The notes: generated from the letters alone by a model not told the origin. A stretch of DNA of 48,137 nt from Actinomycetes bacterium (GCA_021781735.1 JAJXWF010000006.1:1-48137), one strand, 5' to 3'; counted from the stretch's first letter, positions 20,183-28,921 are shown. Made by a program: numbers and translations.

Positions 20183-20689
20183 TCACTTGATGCCGCGGCG
20201 GCGCAGGATCTCCTCGATCTCGGCGTCGTCGGAGTCGGACGGGGGCGTGGCCGTGGCGGTGGCACTCTTCGCGGCGGGCTCGACGGACGTGCCGACGCCC
20301 GGGTTCGCCGGGCCGGGAACGGGGGCCGGGCTGGACGCCGTCTGAGCGGCCCGAAGCTTCTCCCGGCGCTGCCTGGCCTCGGCCCGCGACACCGGACTCA
20401 TGGCGCTGCCGATGATCAAGACGAGCAGGCCCGCGCCACCGATGCAGGCCCCGACCAGCCGCACGGTGTCGAACGGGGTTTGACGCACCCACCGGACCGT
20501 GGCGCGGACCCAGGCGAGCACGAGATCGAGGAATCCGACGATCCACAGGGCCCCGATGATGAGGGCGAGCCCGATCCCGTGAAGCAGGGCGCGCACGCTG
20601 CGGCTGCGTCCCCACCGGATCGCGGTGACGGCGAGCACCACTACGATGAGGCCGATGGCCCCCAGGACGACGATCAACTGGTCGCTCAT
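20183..20689 (-). CDS. Small membrane protein with cytosolic disordered tail
   Basis: The 168 residues start with a hydrophobic segment (LIVVLGAIGLIVVVLAVTAI), followed by two more (GIGLALIIGALWIVGFLDLVLAWV and LVGACIGGAGLLVLIIGSAM). A charged, then Pro/Ala/Ser-rich tail ends in DAEIEEILRRRGIK. Such short terminal helices occur on many small actinobacterial membrane proteins. I do not recognise a function. The ATG at 20689 is chosen because upstream codons overlap the divergent sseB-like gene region. It lies 5' of the infC promoter in the same direction. Confidence 0.65.
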   Translation of the reverse strand: MSDQLIVVLGAIGLIVVVLAVTAIRWGRSRSVRALLHGIGLALIIGALWIVGFLDLVLAWVRATVRWVRQTPFDTVRLVGACIGGAGLLVLIIGSAMSPVSRAEARQRREKLRAAQTASSPAPVPGPANPGVGTSVEPAAKSATATATPPSDSDDAEIEEILRRRGIK

Positions 20690-20734
20690 GCGCCCCACTG
20701 TGCCACACGCGCACCAGGCACCGACGGAGACGCC

Positions 20735-21238
20735 GTGAACGACACCCAGCGGCGCCTCGCCGACGTCGGACGCCGCTGGGCCGACGATCACGGAGACCCC
20801 GACAAGTCCGTGCGGGCCGCTCTGGCGGGCGTCCGCGACGCCGTGAGCTACCTGCGAGCGGTGGCGGCGCTGTGCGCCAGCCGGCTGCTGCTGCCGATCA
20901 TCGCCGACCGTGACGACGCCGGCGGCGGCCCCGACCCCGACCGACACGCCGAGATGGCAGCGGTCAGCCTGCGCGGCGCCGACGGCCGGTTGGCCCTGCT
21001 CGCGTTCACCGGGGTGGACGCCGTCACTGCGTGGAACCGCGACGCACGCCCCGTGCCCGGGACCCTCGACGACGTGGCGGCGACCGTCGCCGAGGCGGGC
21101 TCGGACGTGCTGCTGATCGACGTGGCCGGGCCGTCGCCGCTCGAAATCGGCCCCGATCTGCTCGAACACCTGGCCGCAGGTCGCCGTCTCGTCGAACTCT
21201 CCCCGGGCGAGTTCGGATGGCTCGCAGTACCCCGGTGA
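20735..21238 (+). CDS. SseB-like protein
   Basis: The 167-residue protein matches the actinobacterial SseB-like pattern: a region LLLPIIAD with a long loop, then EMAAVSLRGADGRLALLAFTGVDAVTAWNRDARPVP, and a terminal block on 'SDVLLIDVAGPSPLEIGPDLL'. The SseB N-terminal domain is of unknown biochemical role. GTG 20735 has GGAGA five bases before it; the longer track start overlaps the divergent membrane-protein gene. It is convergent with the PH-like gene 20 bp downstream. Confidence 0.8.
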   Translation: MNDTQRRLADVGRRWADDHGDPDKSVRAALAGVRDAVSYLRAVAALCASRLLLPIIADRDDAGGGPDPDRHAEMAAVSLRGADGRLALLAFTGVDAVTAWNRDARPVPGTLDDVAATVAEAGSDVLLIDVAGPSPLEIGPDLLEHLAAGRRLVELSPGEFGWLAVPR

Positions 21239-21258
21239 GCCGCCGAGGCTCGGTCGGG

Positions 21259-21720
21259 TCAGGACTGCTTGTAGCGACGCACCATCGCCCGCAGCTGGGC
21301 GAGGTGCTCATCGGCCCGGTCGCCCTCGGCCCGCTGGACGGCCAGGACCATGTGCGCGGCGCCGTCCTGCTCGTCGTCGACCAACTGCAGGTGCACCCAC
21401 GAGTCGCCCGGGGCCATCACGAAGTCGTCGACCTGATCCCAGCCGTAGTGGTTCACCTGCACCGCATTGCGGATGGTGACCCCATCCGGGCCGACGCTCA
21501 CCTTGCTGAGCCCGATGCCCATGACCACCGCGACGATGACAACCAGGAAGAACACGATCGTCGCGATCTGCGGCCAGGTCCACTCGGACCGGGCGATCGG
21601 ATCCATCCCGATCCACAACGCGGCGCATCCGCCGACGAGGACCACCGACACGACCGAGCCGGTGATCAGGACCGGCAGCGAGCGCAGCGTCAGCGTCTCG
21701 GGAGCGGGGGCGGCGCTCAT
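21259..21720 (-). CDS. PH-domain-like membrane protein
   Basis: The protein (153 residues) has two N-terminal membrane helices (LPVLITGSVVSVVLVGGCAALWIGM and IATIVFFLVVIVAVVMGIGL). A cytosolic domain follows (VSVGPDGVTIRNAVQVNHYGWDQVDDFV...) of the bacterial PH type seen in many actinobacterial proteins. The role is unknown. ATG 21720 has GTGGAG six bases upstream. A six-codon ORF with a better ribosome site ends on this start codon (see findings). The gene lies 73 bp after hisG on the same strand. Confidence 0.75.
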   Translation of the reverse strand: MSAAPAPETLTLRSLPVLITGSVVSVVLVGGCAALWIGMDPIARSEWTWPQIATIVFFLVVIVAVVMGIGLSKVSVGPDGVTIRNAVQVNHYGWDQVDDFVMAPGDSWVHLQLVDDEQDGAAHMVLAVQRAEGDRADEHLAQLRAMVRRYKQS

Positions 21721-21793
21721 CGGATACTCCACATCATGGGTGTTCCTCCAGTGGTCGGCGTCCGGCGGGCGCCGGACGACCGGATGCTCGGGG

Positions 21794-22657
21794 TCAGAGG
21801 CGGCAGGCGGCGATGTCGGTGACCAGGATCGCTCGCGCGCCGGCCTCCCAGAGATCGTCCATGAGCTGCTGGGCGCTGCGCCGGGGCACCATCGCCCGCA
21901 CCGCGTGCCAGCCCTGCTTGGCGAGCCCCGACACGGTGGGCCCCTCGAGCCCCGGGGTGAGCCGGGTGGTGGCCTCGAGGTTCGACTCGTGCACGTCGTA
22001 GTCGATCATCACGTAGTTGCGGGCGACGAGGACGCCGTCGAGGCGGTGCCGGAGCTGCCCGAGGCCGGGCATGGCGTCGCCGCCGCGGCGTTGGATGAGG
22101 ATGCCCTCGGATTCGAGGATCGGCTCGCCGAACAGTTCGAGCCCGGCACGGCGCAGCGTGGTGCCGGTCTCGACGACATCGGCGATCGCGTCGGCGACGC
22201 CGAGCCGGATCGACGACTCGACTGCGCCGTCGAGCCGGATGAGCCGGGCGGTGACACCGTGCGCGGCAAGGTAGCCCTGGAGCAGCCCCGGATAGGACGT
22301 GGCGATCCGGCGTCCGTCGAGGTCGGACAGCGTCATCGACGCGCCCCCGGGCGCGGCGAACCGGAACCGGGTGGCCCCGAAGCCGAGAGCCATGACCTCA
22401 TCGGCGTTGGCGCCGGAGTCGATGAGCATGTCGCGACCGGTCAGACCGAGATCGAGGGTGCCCTCCCCCACGTACACCGCGATGTCACGGGGACGCAGGT
22501 AATAGAACTCGACCCCGTTGGCCTCGTCGTAGAGGACAAGGTCCTTGAGGTCGCTGCGCTGGCGGTAGCCCGCCTCGCGGAGCATGGTGGTGGCGTGGTC
22601 GGCGAGCGAGCCCTTGTTGGGGACCGCGACCTTCAGCGGCGTGCGATCAGGTGCCAT
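21794..22657 (-). CDS. hisG: ATP phosphoribosyltransferase, long form
   Basis: HisG condenses ATP and PRPP in the first step of histidine synthesis and is inhibited by histidine. The protein (287 residues) begins LKVAVPNKGSLADHATTMLREAGY, with the PRPP-binding region DAIADVVETGTTLRRAGLE near 160-178. A C-terminal regulatory domain of about 75 residues makes it the histidine-sensitive long form. I prefer ATG 22657; a GTG at 22708 forms a GTGA overlap with hisE and would add 17 proline-rich residues. Neither has a good ribosome site. Confidence 0.95.
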   Translation of the reverse strand: MAPDRTPLKVAVPNKGSLADHATTMLREAGYRQRSDLKDLVLYDEANGVEFYYLRPRDIAVYVGEGTLDLGLTGRDMLIDSGANADEVMALGFGATRFRFAAPGGASMTLSDLDGRRIATSYPGLLQGYLAAHGVTARLIRLDGAVESSIRLGVADAIADVVETGTTLRRAGLELFGEPILESEGILIQRRGGDAMPGLGQLRHRLDGVLVARNYVMIDYDVHESNLEATTRLTPGLEGPTVSGLAKQGWHAVRAMVPRRSAQQLMDDLWEAGARAILVTDIAACRL

Positions 22658-22704
22658 GACTGGATCCGTTTCGGGTGTCGGGTGAGGGCGGTCGGGAGCG
22701 CCGC

Positions 22705-22971
22705 TCACAGATGCCGGTACACGTCGTCGAGGCCGAGGTCGAGCGCGACCATCAGCACCTGCACGTGGTAGAGCAGCTGGCTGATCTCCAGGGCGGCGTC
22801 GTCACGGGTCTCGTGCTCGGCCGCCATCCACACCTCGGCGGCCTCCTCGACGATCTTCTTGCCGATCGCGTGGACGCCGGCGTCGAGCCGCGCGACCGTT
22901 CCGGAGCCGTCGGGCCGGTTGCGGGCGATCTCACCGAGTTCGGCGAACAGGTCTTCGAAGGTCTTGCTCAC
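22705..22971 (-). CDS. hisE: Phosphoribosyl-ATP pyrophosphatase
   Basis: HisE removes pyrophosphate from phosphoribosyl-ATP, the second histidine step. The 88-residue all-helical protein has the metal-binding pattern [17 protein letters not shown] and the second-helix segment [14 protein letters not shown]. The GTG start has TAGGCT seven bases upstream and no Shine-Dalgarno sequence. hisG follows immediately, so the two genes form a short operon. Confidence 0.96.
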   Translation of the reverse strand: MSKTFEDLFAELGEIARNRPDGSGTVARLDAGVHAIGKKIVEEAAEVWMAAEHETRDDAALEISQLLYHVQVLMVALDLGLDDVYRHL

Positions 22972-22978
22972 CGGGCAG

Positions 22979-22984
22979 AGCCTA
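22979..22984 (-). promoter_or_regulatory. -10 box of the leaderless hisE-hisG promoter
   Basis: TAGGCT lies 7 bases before the GTG of hisE. The same box and spacing occur at tyrS. Confidence 0.5.
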
Positions 22985-23078
22985 CCGTCACCTGTGCAGC
23001 GTCCGTCTCATCGCCCGTGCCCGCGAACACCTCCGCGAGCACGCCCCTGCGGTGGACCCGGAGGTCCCCGACCCGCAG

Positions 23079-24329
23079 CTAGAGCCGGATGCCGAGCAGC
23101 GCGTCGACCGCGGAGGTGATCAGCGACGCCGGCACGGGATCGTGCCGGCCGGACGATCGCGACGCGGCGGCCCACGCGTCGAGTTCAGCGATCGCCGAAA
23201 CCGTGTCGAGATCATTGCGCAGGGCCGCGCGGACGCGGTCGATCACCGGTTCGGCCGCGACGGCACCCGACGCCTCCGCCCCCGCGCGCCAGGCGGCGAG
23301 CCGCGAGGTGGCGGCGTCCAACTGTCCGGGGGTCCACTCCCAGTTCTCGCGGTAGTGATGGGCGATCAGCGCCAGCCTCACCGCCATCGGGTCGGCCCCC
23401 TCGGCGCGCAGCCGCGAGACGAACTCGAGGTTGCCGAGGGACTTGCTCATCTTCTGACCGTCGAGGCCGACCATGCCCGCGTGCACGAAGGACCCCGCGA
23501 ACGGCCGGTGGGTCGCGGCGTAGCCCTCGGCGGCGCACATCTCGTGGTGGGGGAAGACGAGGTCGGAGCCGCCGCCCTGAACGTCGATCGTGGGGCCGAG
23601 ATGGGTGAGGGCGATCGCGGTGCACTCGATGTGCCACCCGGGACGTCCCCGCCCGAGCCGGGACTCCCAGGAGGGCTCTCCCGGGCGTTCCAGCCGCCAC
23701 ACCAGACAGTCGAGCGGGTCACGCTTGCCCCGACGGTCGGGATCGCCGCCGTTCTCTGCGAACACCCGCCGCATGGTCGAGGCGTCGAGGTGCGACACGT
23801 CGCCGAAGCCGGGAGTGCGGGTCGAGCTGAAATACCAGTCCGGATGGTCGCGATCATCGATCTGGTAGACCGCGCCCTCGGCGCGCAGGGTCTCGACGAG
23901 ATCCGCGACCCCGTCGACGCTCTCGACCGCGCCGATGTAGTGCTCGGGCGGGATGATCCGCAGGGCACGCATGTCCTCGCGGAACAGCTCGATCTGCTCG
24001 GCGGCCAATTCCCTCCAGTCGCGACCGGTCTGCTGGGCCCGCTCGAGCAGCGGGTCGTCGACGTCGGTGACGTTCTGGGCAAAACGCACCTGCAGTCCGA
24101 GATCACGCCACTGACGGTTGACCAGGTCGAACGCGAGATAGGTGAAGGCGTGGCCCAGGTGGGTGGCGTCGTAGGGGGTGATACCGCACACGTACATGCG
24201 GCCGGTGCCCTCGCGGGGGCCGGCCGGTCTCAGGGTGCCGGTCGCCGTGTCGTGGAGCCGCAGCGAGTCGTCGACCCCGGACGAGCGGTATCCGAGCGCG
24301 GGGACCTCGGGGGCGTCCCATGACCTCAT
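23079..24329 (-). CDS. mshC: Cysteine:GlcN-inositol ligase MshC (mycothiol synthesis)
   Basis: MshC joins cysteine to glucosaminyl-inositol with ATP, the third step in making mycothiol, the main thiol of actinobacteria. The 416-residue class I CysRS-like protein has the signature [17 protein letters not shown] (zinc Cys and HIGH-like motif), a second zinc site around [13 protein letters not shown], and [11 protein letters not shown]. It differs from CysS by its length and GITPYD motif. ATG 24329 has GAGGAG upstream and forms an ATGA overlap with the GNAT gene. The two are one unit from the promoter at 24986. Confidence 0.95.
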   Translation of the reverse strand: MRSWDAPEVPALGYRSSGVDDSLRLHDTATGTLRPAGPREGTGRMYVCGITPYDATHLGHAFTYLAFDLVNRQWRDLGLQVRFAQNVTDVDDPLLERAQQTGRDWRELAAEQIELFREDMRALRIIPPEHYIGAVESVDGVADLVETLRAEGAVYQIDDRDHPDWYFSSTRTPGFGDVSHLDASTMRRVFAENGGDPDRRGKRDPLDCLVWRLERPGEPSWESRLGRGRPGWHIECTAIALTHLGPTIDVQGGGSDLVFPHHEMCAAEGYAATHRPFAGSFVHAGMVGLDGQKMSKSLGNLEFVSRLRAEGADPMAVRLALIAHHYRENWEWTPGQLDAATSRLAAWRAGAEASGAVAAEPVIDRVRAALRNDLDTVSAIAELDAWAAASRSSGRHDPVPASLITSAVDALLGIRL

Positions 24330-24979
24330 CGTGACTCCTCGTGTGTGGTGGACGCCGACCGGCCGAGTCGCGGGGGTCGAGTGGCATCCACCCGCGCCCG
24401 GAGCCGGTCTCGGACGTCCGGCCAGTCGTCGGCAATGACTGAGAACACCACGGCGTCCCGCCATGTTCCATCGGCCCGACGCTTGTCGCGGCGGGTGACG
24501 CCCTCGCGGCTGGCCCCGATCCGGGCGATGGCGGCGATCGATCGGGCGTTGAGCGCGTCAGCCTGGATCCGCACCCGGCCCCACCCGTGCTCGAAGACGT
24601 GCGCGAGCAGGAGCAGCTTGCACTCGGCGTTCACGCCGGTGCCCCACACCCGCGGGTCGTAGGCGGTCCAGCCGAGGTGGGTTCGCTCGTGAGCGGGCTC
24701 CCACTCGCCGAGCGATGTGGTGCCCACCACGGTCCCGGCGTCGGGACCGGCCACGATGCGGACCGCGAACGGCCGCTCGGCGCCGAGGTAGCCCCGCAGA
24801 AAGTCGGCGAACCCGTCCGGTCGTGGATCGTAGGCGGCGGCCCCGCCGCCCCACCCCCCGGCGAAGACCTCCGGATGGTGCAGTGCCGCGGTGAGCGGGC
24901 CGAGGTGACCCTCGTGCAGCGGCTCCAGTTCGACGAACCGGCCTCGCAGGGTCACGGGCAGGGGGATCCTCGGGCTCAC
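24326..24979 (-). CDS. GNAT acetyltransferase, RimJ/RimL-like
   Basis: The 217-residue protein looks like a ribosomal-protein-serine acetyltransferase type GNAT: an N-terminal [21 protein letters not shown], a core [75 protein letters not shown]. The substrate is unknown. The GTG start follows TAGGAT by six bases, a leaderless arrangement. Its stop overlaps the mshC start, so it is tied to mycothiol synthesis in expression; no biochemical link is known to me. Confidence 0.88.
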   Translation of the reverse strand: MSPRIPLPVTLRGRFVELEPLHEGHLGPLTAALHHPEVFAGGWGGGAAAYDPRPDGFADFLRGYLGAERPFAVRIVAGPDAGTVVGTTSLGEWEPAHERTHLGWTAYDPRVWGTGVNAECKLLLLAHVFEHGWGRVRIQADALNARSIAAIARIGASREGVTRRDKRRADGTWRDAVVFSVIADDWPDVRDRLRARVDATRPPRLGRSASTTHEESR

Positions 24980-24985
24980 CCGGCG

Positions 24986-24991
24986 ATCCTA
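24986..24991 (-). promoter_or_regulatory. -10 box of the leaderless GNAT-mshC promoter
   Basis: TAGGAT lies 6 bases before the GTG at 24979. No ribosome site is present. Confidence 0.5.
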
Positions 24992-25060
24992 GTGGCGCGG
25001 CATCACCGGGACCGAATGGCCACATGACGGCGGATTGGGGGGCAGGAGGCACGATCGCCC

Positions 25061-25066
25061 TAGGGT
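25061..25066 (+). promoter_or_regulatory. -10 box of the leaderless histidine-phosphatase promoter
   Basis: TAGGGT lies 6 bases before the ATG at 25073. The upstream GGAGG (25045-25049) is too far to act as a ribosome site. Confidence 0.45.
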
Positions 25067-25072
25067 GCAGCC

Positions 25073-25645
25073 ATGACAGAGCTCTTTCTCGTCCGCCACG
25101 GCGCCACCGAGTGGAGCCGCTCGGGCCGGCACACGTCGGTGACCGACCTGCCCCTGCTGCCCGACGGCGAGGACCAGGCGCGCCGGGTCCGGGCCAAACT
25201 GGCCGACATCGGGCTCTCCCCCGACGACTTCGGTCTCGTCCTGTCCAGCCCCCGGTTGCGCGCCCGCAGCACCGCCGAACTGGCCGGGTTCAGCCCGGAG
25301 ATCGACGAGCGGCTCGCCGAGTGGGATTACGGCGACTACGAGGGGCGCACGAGCAAGGAGATCCGCGGCGACGTGCCCGGCTGGCGCATCTGGACCCATC
25401 CGCTGCCCGGGGGCGAGACCCGGACCCAGATCATCAACCGGCTCACCGATGTGGTGCGCCGGGTGCAGGCGTCGGGGGTCGAGCGGGCGATCTGTTTCGG
25501 CCACGGGCACAGTTCACGCGTGCTCGCCCTGTGCTGGCTCGGCATCGACATCGCCCGCGGTCAGAGCTTCCCCCTGGAGACCGGCGCCGTGTGCGTGCTC
25601 GGCCACGAGAAGGAATCGCCCGCGATCGTGCGCTGGAACGCCTGA
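25073..25645 (+). CDS. Histidine phosphatase family protein
   Basis: The 190-residue phosphoglycerate-mutase-fold enzyme has the phospho-histidine motif LVRHGATEWS (His at residue 9), the catalytic acid region LAEWDYGDYEG, and the second histidine in AICFGHGHSSRVLAL. The substrate is not predictable; relatives act on sugar phosphates or adenosylcobalamin precursors. It is transcribed opposite its neighbours and ends 19 bp before the SCO1664-like gene. Confidence 0.93.
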   Translation: MTELFLVRHGATEWSRSGRHTSVTDLPLLPDGEDQARRVRAKLADIGLSPDDFGLVLSSPRLRARSTAELAGFSPEIDERLAEWDYGDYEGRTSKEIRGDVPGWRIWTHPLPGGETRTQIINRLTDVVRRVQASGVERAICFGHGHSSRVLALCWLGIDIARGQSFPLETGAVCVLGHEKESPAIVRWNA

Positions 25646-25664
25646 GTCTCACCGGGACACCGGG

Positions 25665-26432
25665 TCAGATCGGGGGCCAGGGGATGACCGGCCAGCGCTC
25701 TCCTGGCTCGGGAAGGGTCCCCGCGGCCAGCAGCGCGGTGGCCCGCTCGCGGGTCGCCGAGACCTCCTCGGCCGTGAGCCACGGATCGAGCACCCCGGCA
25801 TCGACCGCCTCGACGGCGCCTCTGACGAGGGCGAGTTCCGCGGCGTCCAACTCGTCGCCGGCCCACCCCCACAGCACGGTCCGCAACTTCGGCTCGGTGT
25901 GGAACGACACCCCATGGTCGACGCCGAGAACCCGATCGTCGCGCGTCTGCAGGATGTGGCCGGCCTTGCGGTCGGCGTTGTTGATGATCACGTCGAACAG
26001 CGCGAGCCGCCGCAGTCGCGGATCGTCGGCGTGGATGAGCGCGACGTCCCGATCGTGGGAGTCGACACCGATGACCACCCCGAACCAGCCCGGGGGGACC
26101 TCGTCGGCGGCCACGAGAGCCACGAGGTCGCCACGCTCGGGTTGATCGACGAAGCACTGCAGCGCCCCGCGCCCGAGGGGCGCCTGCTCGACCATCACCG
26201 TGCGGGGCACGACCTCGAACCCGCTCGCCCGGGACAGCTCATAGGCCGCGACCTCACGGTGGGCGAGGCTCCCGTCGGGAAAGTCCCACAGCGGCGCCTC
26301 ACCGGCACGCGGCTTGTACACGAACCGCTGCCCCTCGGCGTCGGCGAGTAGAAAGGTGGCGTTCGACGCTTCGACGAGTCGCCCCAGTACCTGCCAGCCG
26401 CCGTCGGTGTCCCCGGCGAGGTGCCCGGTCAT
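25665..26432 (-). CDS. SCO1664-family kinase-like protein
   Basis: The 255-residue protein belongs to a conserved actinobacterial family related to phosphatidylinositol 3/4-kinase folds. It has an N-terminal lobe with FVYKPRAGEAPLWDFPDGSLAHREVAAYELSRASG, and a catalytic-loop-like segment FDVIINNADRKAGHIL followed by VLGVDHGVSFH, equivalent to the DxxxxN and DxG motifs. The true substrate is unknown. It makes an ATGA overlap with the DUF3090 gene, and with the MSMEG_4193-like phosphatase forms a conserved trio found near mshC in mycobacteria as well. Confidence 0.9.
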   Translation of the reverse strand: MTGHLAGDTDGGWQVLGRLVEASNATFLLADAEGQRFVYKPRAGEAPLWDFPDGSLAHREVAAYELSRASGFEVVPRTVMVEQAPLGRGALQCFVDQPERGDLVALVAADEVPPGWFGVVIGVDSHDRDVALIHADDPRLRRLALFDVIINNADRKAGHILQTRDDRVLGVDHGVSFHTEPKLRTVLWGWAGDELDAAELALVRGAVEAVDAGVLDPWLTAEEVSATRERATALLAAGTLPEPGERWPVIPWPPI

Positions 26433-27001
26433 TCGAACAGCGGACGCCGGTAGCCGTTGGACCGCGGGCAGATGTGACCCTCGGGGTTGATCGGCTGGCC
26501 GCAGAACGGGCACGCGGGACGCCCGGCGGCCACCAGGCTGCGGGCGCGGGCGACGAAGTCACGGGCCTGGTCGGGGGTGATCTTCACCGACAGCGACTCG
26601 TTGTCGGGTCGCTCCCCGCTGAACGGGTAGTCGCGCTCCTCCTCCTCGTCGTCGTCGGCCACCGTGAACATCTCGACCTGAACCGCCGAGAGTTCGGCGT
26701 CCCAGGCGATCGTCATCGTGCCCGCCCGGAAGTCCTCATCGAGCGGAGCGTCGAGGGGGTCGAGGTCGTGCGCAGTGGTGCGGGTGGCGGGGATCTCGAG
26801 CAGTCCGTCACTCAGCCGCGCCAACTCGTCGAGCACTCGCTCGAGATGGTCGGCGAGGACCTGCACCTGCTGCTTCTCGCAGACGACGCTGGTCAGCCGG
26901 CTGCCCTGCCGGGCCTGCACGAAGAAGGTGCGCTCCCCGGGACGGCCGACCGTGCCGGCCACGAACCTGTCGGGAAATTCGTAGCGGTGGACCAGAGCCA
27001 T
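26429..27001 (-). CDS. DUF3090 family protein
   Basis: The 190-residue protein starts VHRYEFPDRFVAGTVGRPGERTFFVQAR and ends in a short zinc-ribbon-like motif CPFCGQPINPEGHICPRSNGYRRPL. An acidic run DDDEEEERD lies near residue 120. The family is widespread in actinobacteria and has no known activity. A ribosome site AAGGAG, seven bases before the ATG, is formed by the last of three 14-base tandem repeats. It is coupled to the SCO1664-like gene by ATGA. Confidence 0.92.
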   Translation of the reverse strand: MALVHRYEFPDRFVAGTVGRPGERTFFVQARQGSRLTSVVCEKQQVQVLADHLERVLDELARLSDGLLEIPATRTTAHDLDPLDAPLDEDFRAGTMTIAWDAELSAVQVEMFTVADDDEEEERDYPFSGERPDNESLSVKITPDQARDFVARARSLVAAGRPACPFCGQPINPEGHICPRSNGYRRPLFE

Positions 27002-27007
27002 GGAACA

Positions 27008-27049
27008 TCTCCTTCAACTGGGCTGCTTCATCTGGGCTGGTTCAACTGG
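27008..27049 (-). repeat. Three 14-base tandem repeats containing the DUF3090 ribosome site
   Basis: On the minus strand the units are CCAGTTGAACCAGC, CCAGATGAAGCAGC and CCAGTTGAAGGAGA, directly head-to-tail. The third has changed to give AAGGAG, the ribosome site. The repeats are not coding. Confidence 0.75.
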
Positions 27050-27168
27050 ACCGGTGCGTCGGGACCGGCCGATGCGGACGGAGCCGGTGGGCCGGATTCC
27101 GGTGGGTGGCACCGGTCGCGGGCGCTGACCCCAGCCTAGTTGTCCGCCCGTTGCCCGACACCGGATCG

Positions 27169-27861
27169 TCAGGCGGTATGCCCGGCGCCCCCGCCCGGTT
27201 CGGGTCCGCCGGCGGGCCCGGTGAACCGGTCGACGAAGCCGCGCACCTGCCCGGACAGCGAGTTGACGGTCACGACGAACGGTGAGGAGTCGCCGCTCGG
27301 GTAGTGCACGACGCTCACCGACCCGGGGTCGACGCCGATCCGCTGAAACCGGTCGAACGGTTGTCCGAGGGCGTCGGACAGGATCGCCTTGATCGGATCC
27401 GCATGGGTGACCAGCAGCCAGGCGTCACGCTCCCCCAGGCCCGCGTTCCAGGCTCGGACGGCTCCCACGACGCGCTCGTGCATCGCGATCATCGACTCAC
27501 CGCCGGGGAAGGTCACCTCGGAAGGACGGCTCTGAATCCTCCCCCAGAGATCCTCCCGCCCGAGGTCGCTCAGCGCCCGGCCGGTCCAGGCGCCGTAGTC
27601 GCACTCGATGACCCGCTCGTCGGGATGCACCGGGGGCCGGGCGCCGGCCCACGAGTCGAGCGCCAGGTCGAGCGTCTGGTGGCAGCGCAGCAGTGGCGAA
27701 TGCACGGCGAGGGCGAGGTCGATCCCGCGGAGCCGCTCGCCGATCCCCATGGCCTGCGACGTGCCCGTGTCGTCGAGGGCGACTCCCGGACGGCGTCCGG
27801 CGAGGATGCCTTCGGTGTTGGCGGTGCTGCGCCCGTGCCGGGCGAGGATGACGATCGGCAT
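27169..27861 (-). CDS. MSMEG_4193-family histidine phosphatase/phosphomutase
   Basis: This 230-residue protein has the phospho-histidine motif LARHGRSTANTEGILAG (His9), the acid segment VIECDYGAWTGR and the second histidine in WLLVTHADPIKAIL. The long C-terminus ending in glycine-rich PGGGAGHTA distinguishes the subfamily. ATG 27861 is preceded by TAGGCT at six bases, with no ribosome site. In mycobacteria the homologues of this gene, DUF3090 and SCO1664-like genes are consecutive, as here. The substrate is unknown. Confidence 0.92.
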   Translation of the reverse strand: MPIVILARHGRSTANTEGILAGRRPGVALDDTGTSQAMGIGERLRGIDLALAVHSPLLRCHQTLDLALDSWAGARPPVHPDERVIECDYGAWTGRALSDLGREDLWGRIQSRPSEVTFPGGESMIAMHERVVGAVRAWNAGLGERDAWLLVTHADPIKAILSDALGQPFDRFQRIGVDPGSVSVVHYPSGDSSPFVVTVNSLSGQVRGFVDRFTGPAGGPEPGGGAGHTA

Positions 27862-27867
27862 GCAACC

Positions 27868-27873
27868 AGCCTA
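27868..27873 (-). promoter_or_regulatory. -10 box of the leaderless MSMEG_4193-like promoter
   Basis: TAGGCT stands 6 bases before the ATG at 27861, in the 75-bp divergent gap with the aldo/keto reductase. Confidence 0.5.
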
Positions 27874-27923
27874 GGGGCGCCGTCGCGGACGCCGGGCCGC
27901 GGCGCCCGCCGGCGTCCACTGGC

Positions 27924-27929
27924 TAAGCT
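27924..27929 (+). promoter_or_regulatory. -10 box of the leaderless aldo/keto reductase promoter
   Basis: TAAGCT lies 7 bases before the GTG at 27937, with no ribosome site between. Confidence 0.5.
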
Positions 27930-27936
27930 CACCCGG

Positions 27937-28902
27937 GTGAGTCAAGCGATCAGACGCGTCGGCCGGTCGGGACTGTCGGTATCCCGGCTGGGACTGGGCA
28001 CCATGACCTGGGGGGCCGACGTGACACCGTCGACGGCCCGCGACCTCGTGCGCCGGTTCGCCGACTCGGGGGGCAACCTCATCGACACCGCCCCCGCCTA
28101 TGGCAACGGGGCGGCCGAGAGCATCATCGGCAAGCTCATCCACACCGAGTTGCGCCGCGACGACGTGGTGATCGCGACCAAGGGAGGCTTCGGCCTGCGT
28201 GGGGGGCAGCGGGTGGTCGACACGTCACGCGGCGCACTGCTCGACGACCTTGCCGGCTCGCTGCGACGGCTGCACACCGATCACGTCGACCTCTGGCAGG
28301 TACACGCCTGGGGGCCGGCGCCGCTCGAGGAGACCCTCGCCGCCCTCGACCATGCGGTGAGCAGCGGGATGACGCGCTACGTCGGGGTGAGCAACTTCGT
28401 CGGCTGGCAGACGGCGCGGGCGGCCACCTGGCAGCAGGCGATCCCCGGACGCGCCCACCTGGTGAGCACCCAGGTCGAGTATTCGCTCGTCGCTCGGCGG
28501 GTGGAGCTCGAGGTGGTGCCGGCAGCGCTCGCCCACGGTATGGGCGTGTTCCCGTGGTCGCCGATCGGACGCGGCGTCCTCAGCGGGAAGTACCGCTCGG
28601 GCACGCCCCGCGACTCGCGGGGCGGATCGGACCACCTGTCGTGGTTCGTCGACCCCTATCTGGAGCAGAAGTACCGCGCCGTCGTCGATGCGGTCTGCAC
28701 CGCCGCTGACGGACTCGGCCTCACCCCGGCACAGGTGGCACTGCTCTGGGTGCGCGACGCGCCCGGCGTCACCGCTCCCGTGCTCGGCGCCCGCACCCTC
28801 GGGCAACTCGACGAGTGTCTGGCGGTCGACGACCGGGTACTCCCGGACAGCATCGTGTCGGCTCTCGACGACGTGACCGGCGGACCGAACCTGCTCCGCT
28901 GA
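27937..28902 (+). CDS. Aldo/keto reductase
   Basis: This NADPH-dependent TIM-barrel oxidoreductase (321 residues) shows the catalytic tetrad: Asp and Tyr in IDTAPAYGNG, Lys in VVIATKGG and His in LWQVHAW. The C-terminal coenzyme site is in APVLGARTLGQLDECL. The track ORF begins far upstream in the antisense of the phosphatase; GTG 27937 gives the standard N-terminus SQAIRRVGRSGLSVSRLGLGTMTWG. Substrate unknown. It ends 19 bp before the convergent isomerase-like gene. Confidence 0.94.
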   Translation: MSQAIRRVGRSGLSVSRLGLGTMTWGADVTPSTARDLVRRFADSGGNLIDTAPAYGNGAAESIIGKLIHTELRRDDVVIATKGGFGLRGGQRVVDTSRGALLDDLAGSLRRLHTDHVDLWQVHAWGPAPLEETLAALDHAVSSGMTRYVGVSNFVGWQTARAATWQQAIPGRAHLVSTQVEYSLVARRVELEVVPAALAHGMGVFPWSPIGRGVLSGKYRSGTPRDSRGGSDHLSWFVDPYLEQKYRAVVDAVCTAADGLGLTPAQVALLWVRDAPGVTAPVLGARTLGQLDECLAVDDRVLPDSIVSALDDVTGGPNLLR

Positions 28903-28921
28903 CCGGTCACCACTCCCGGAT

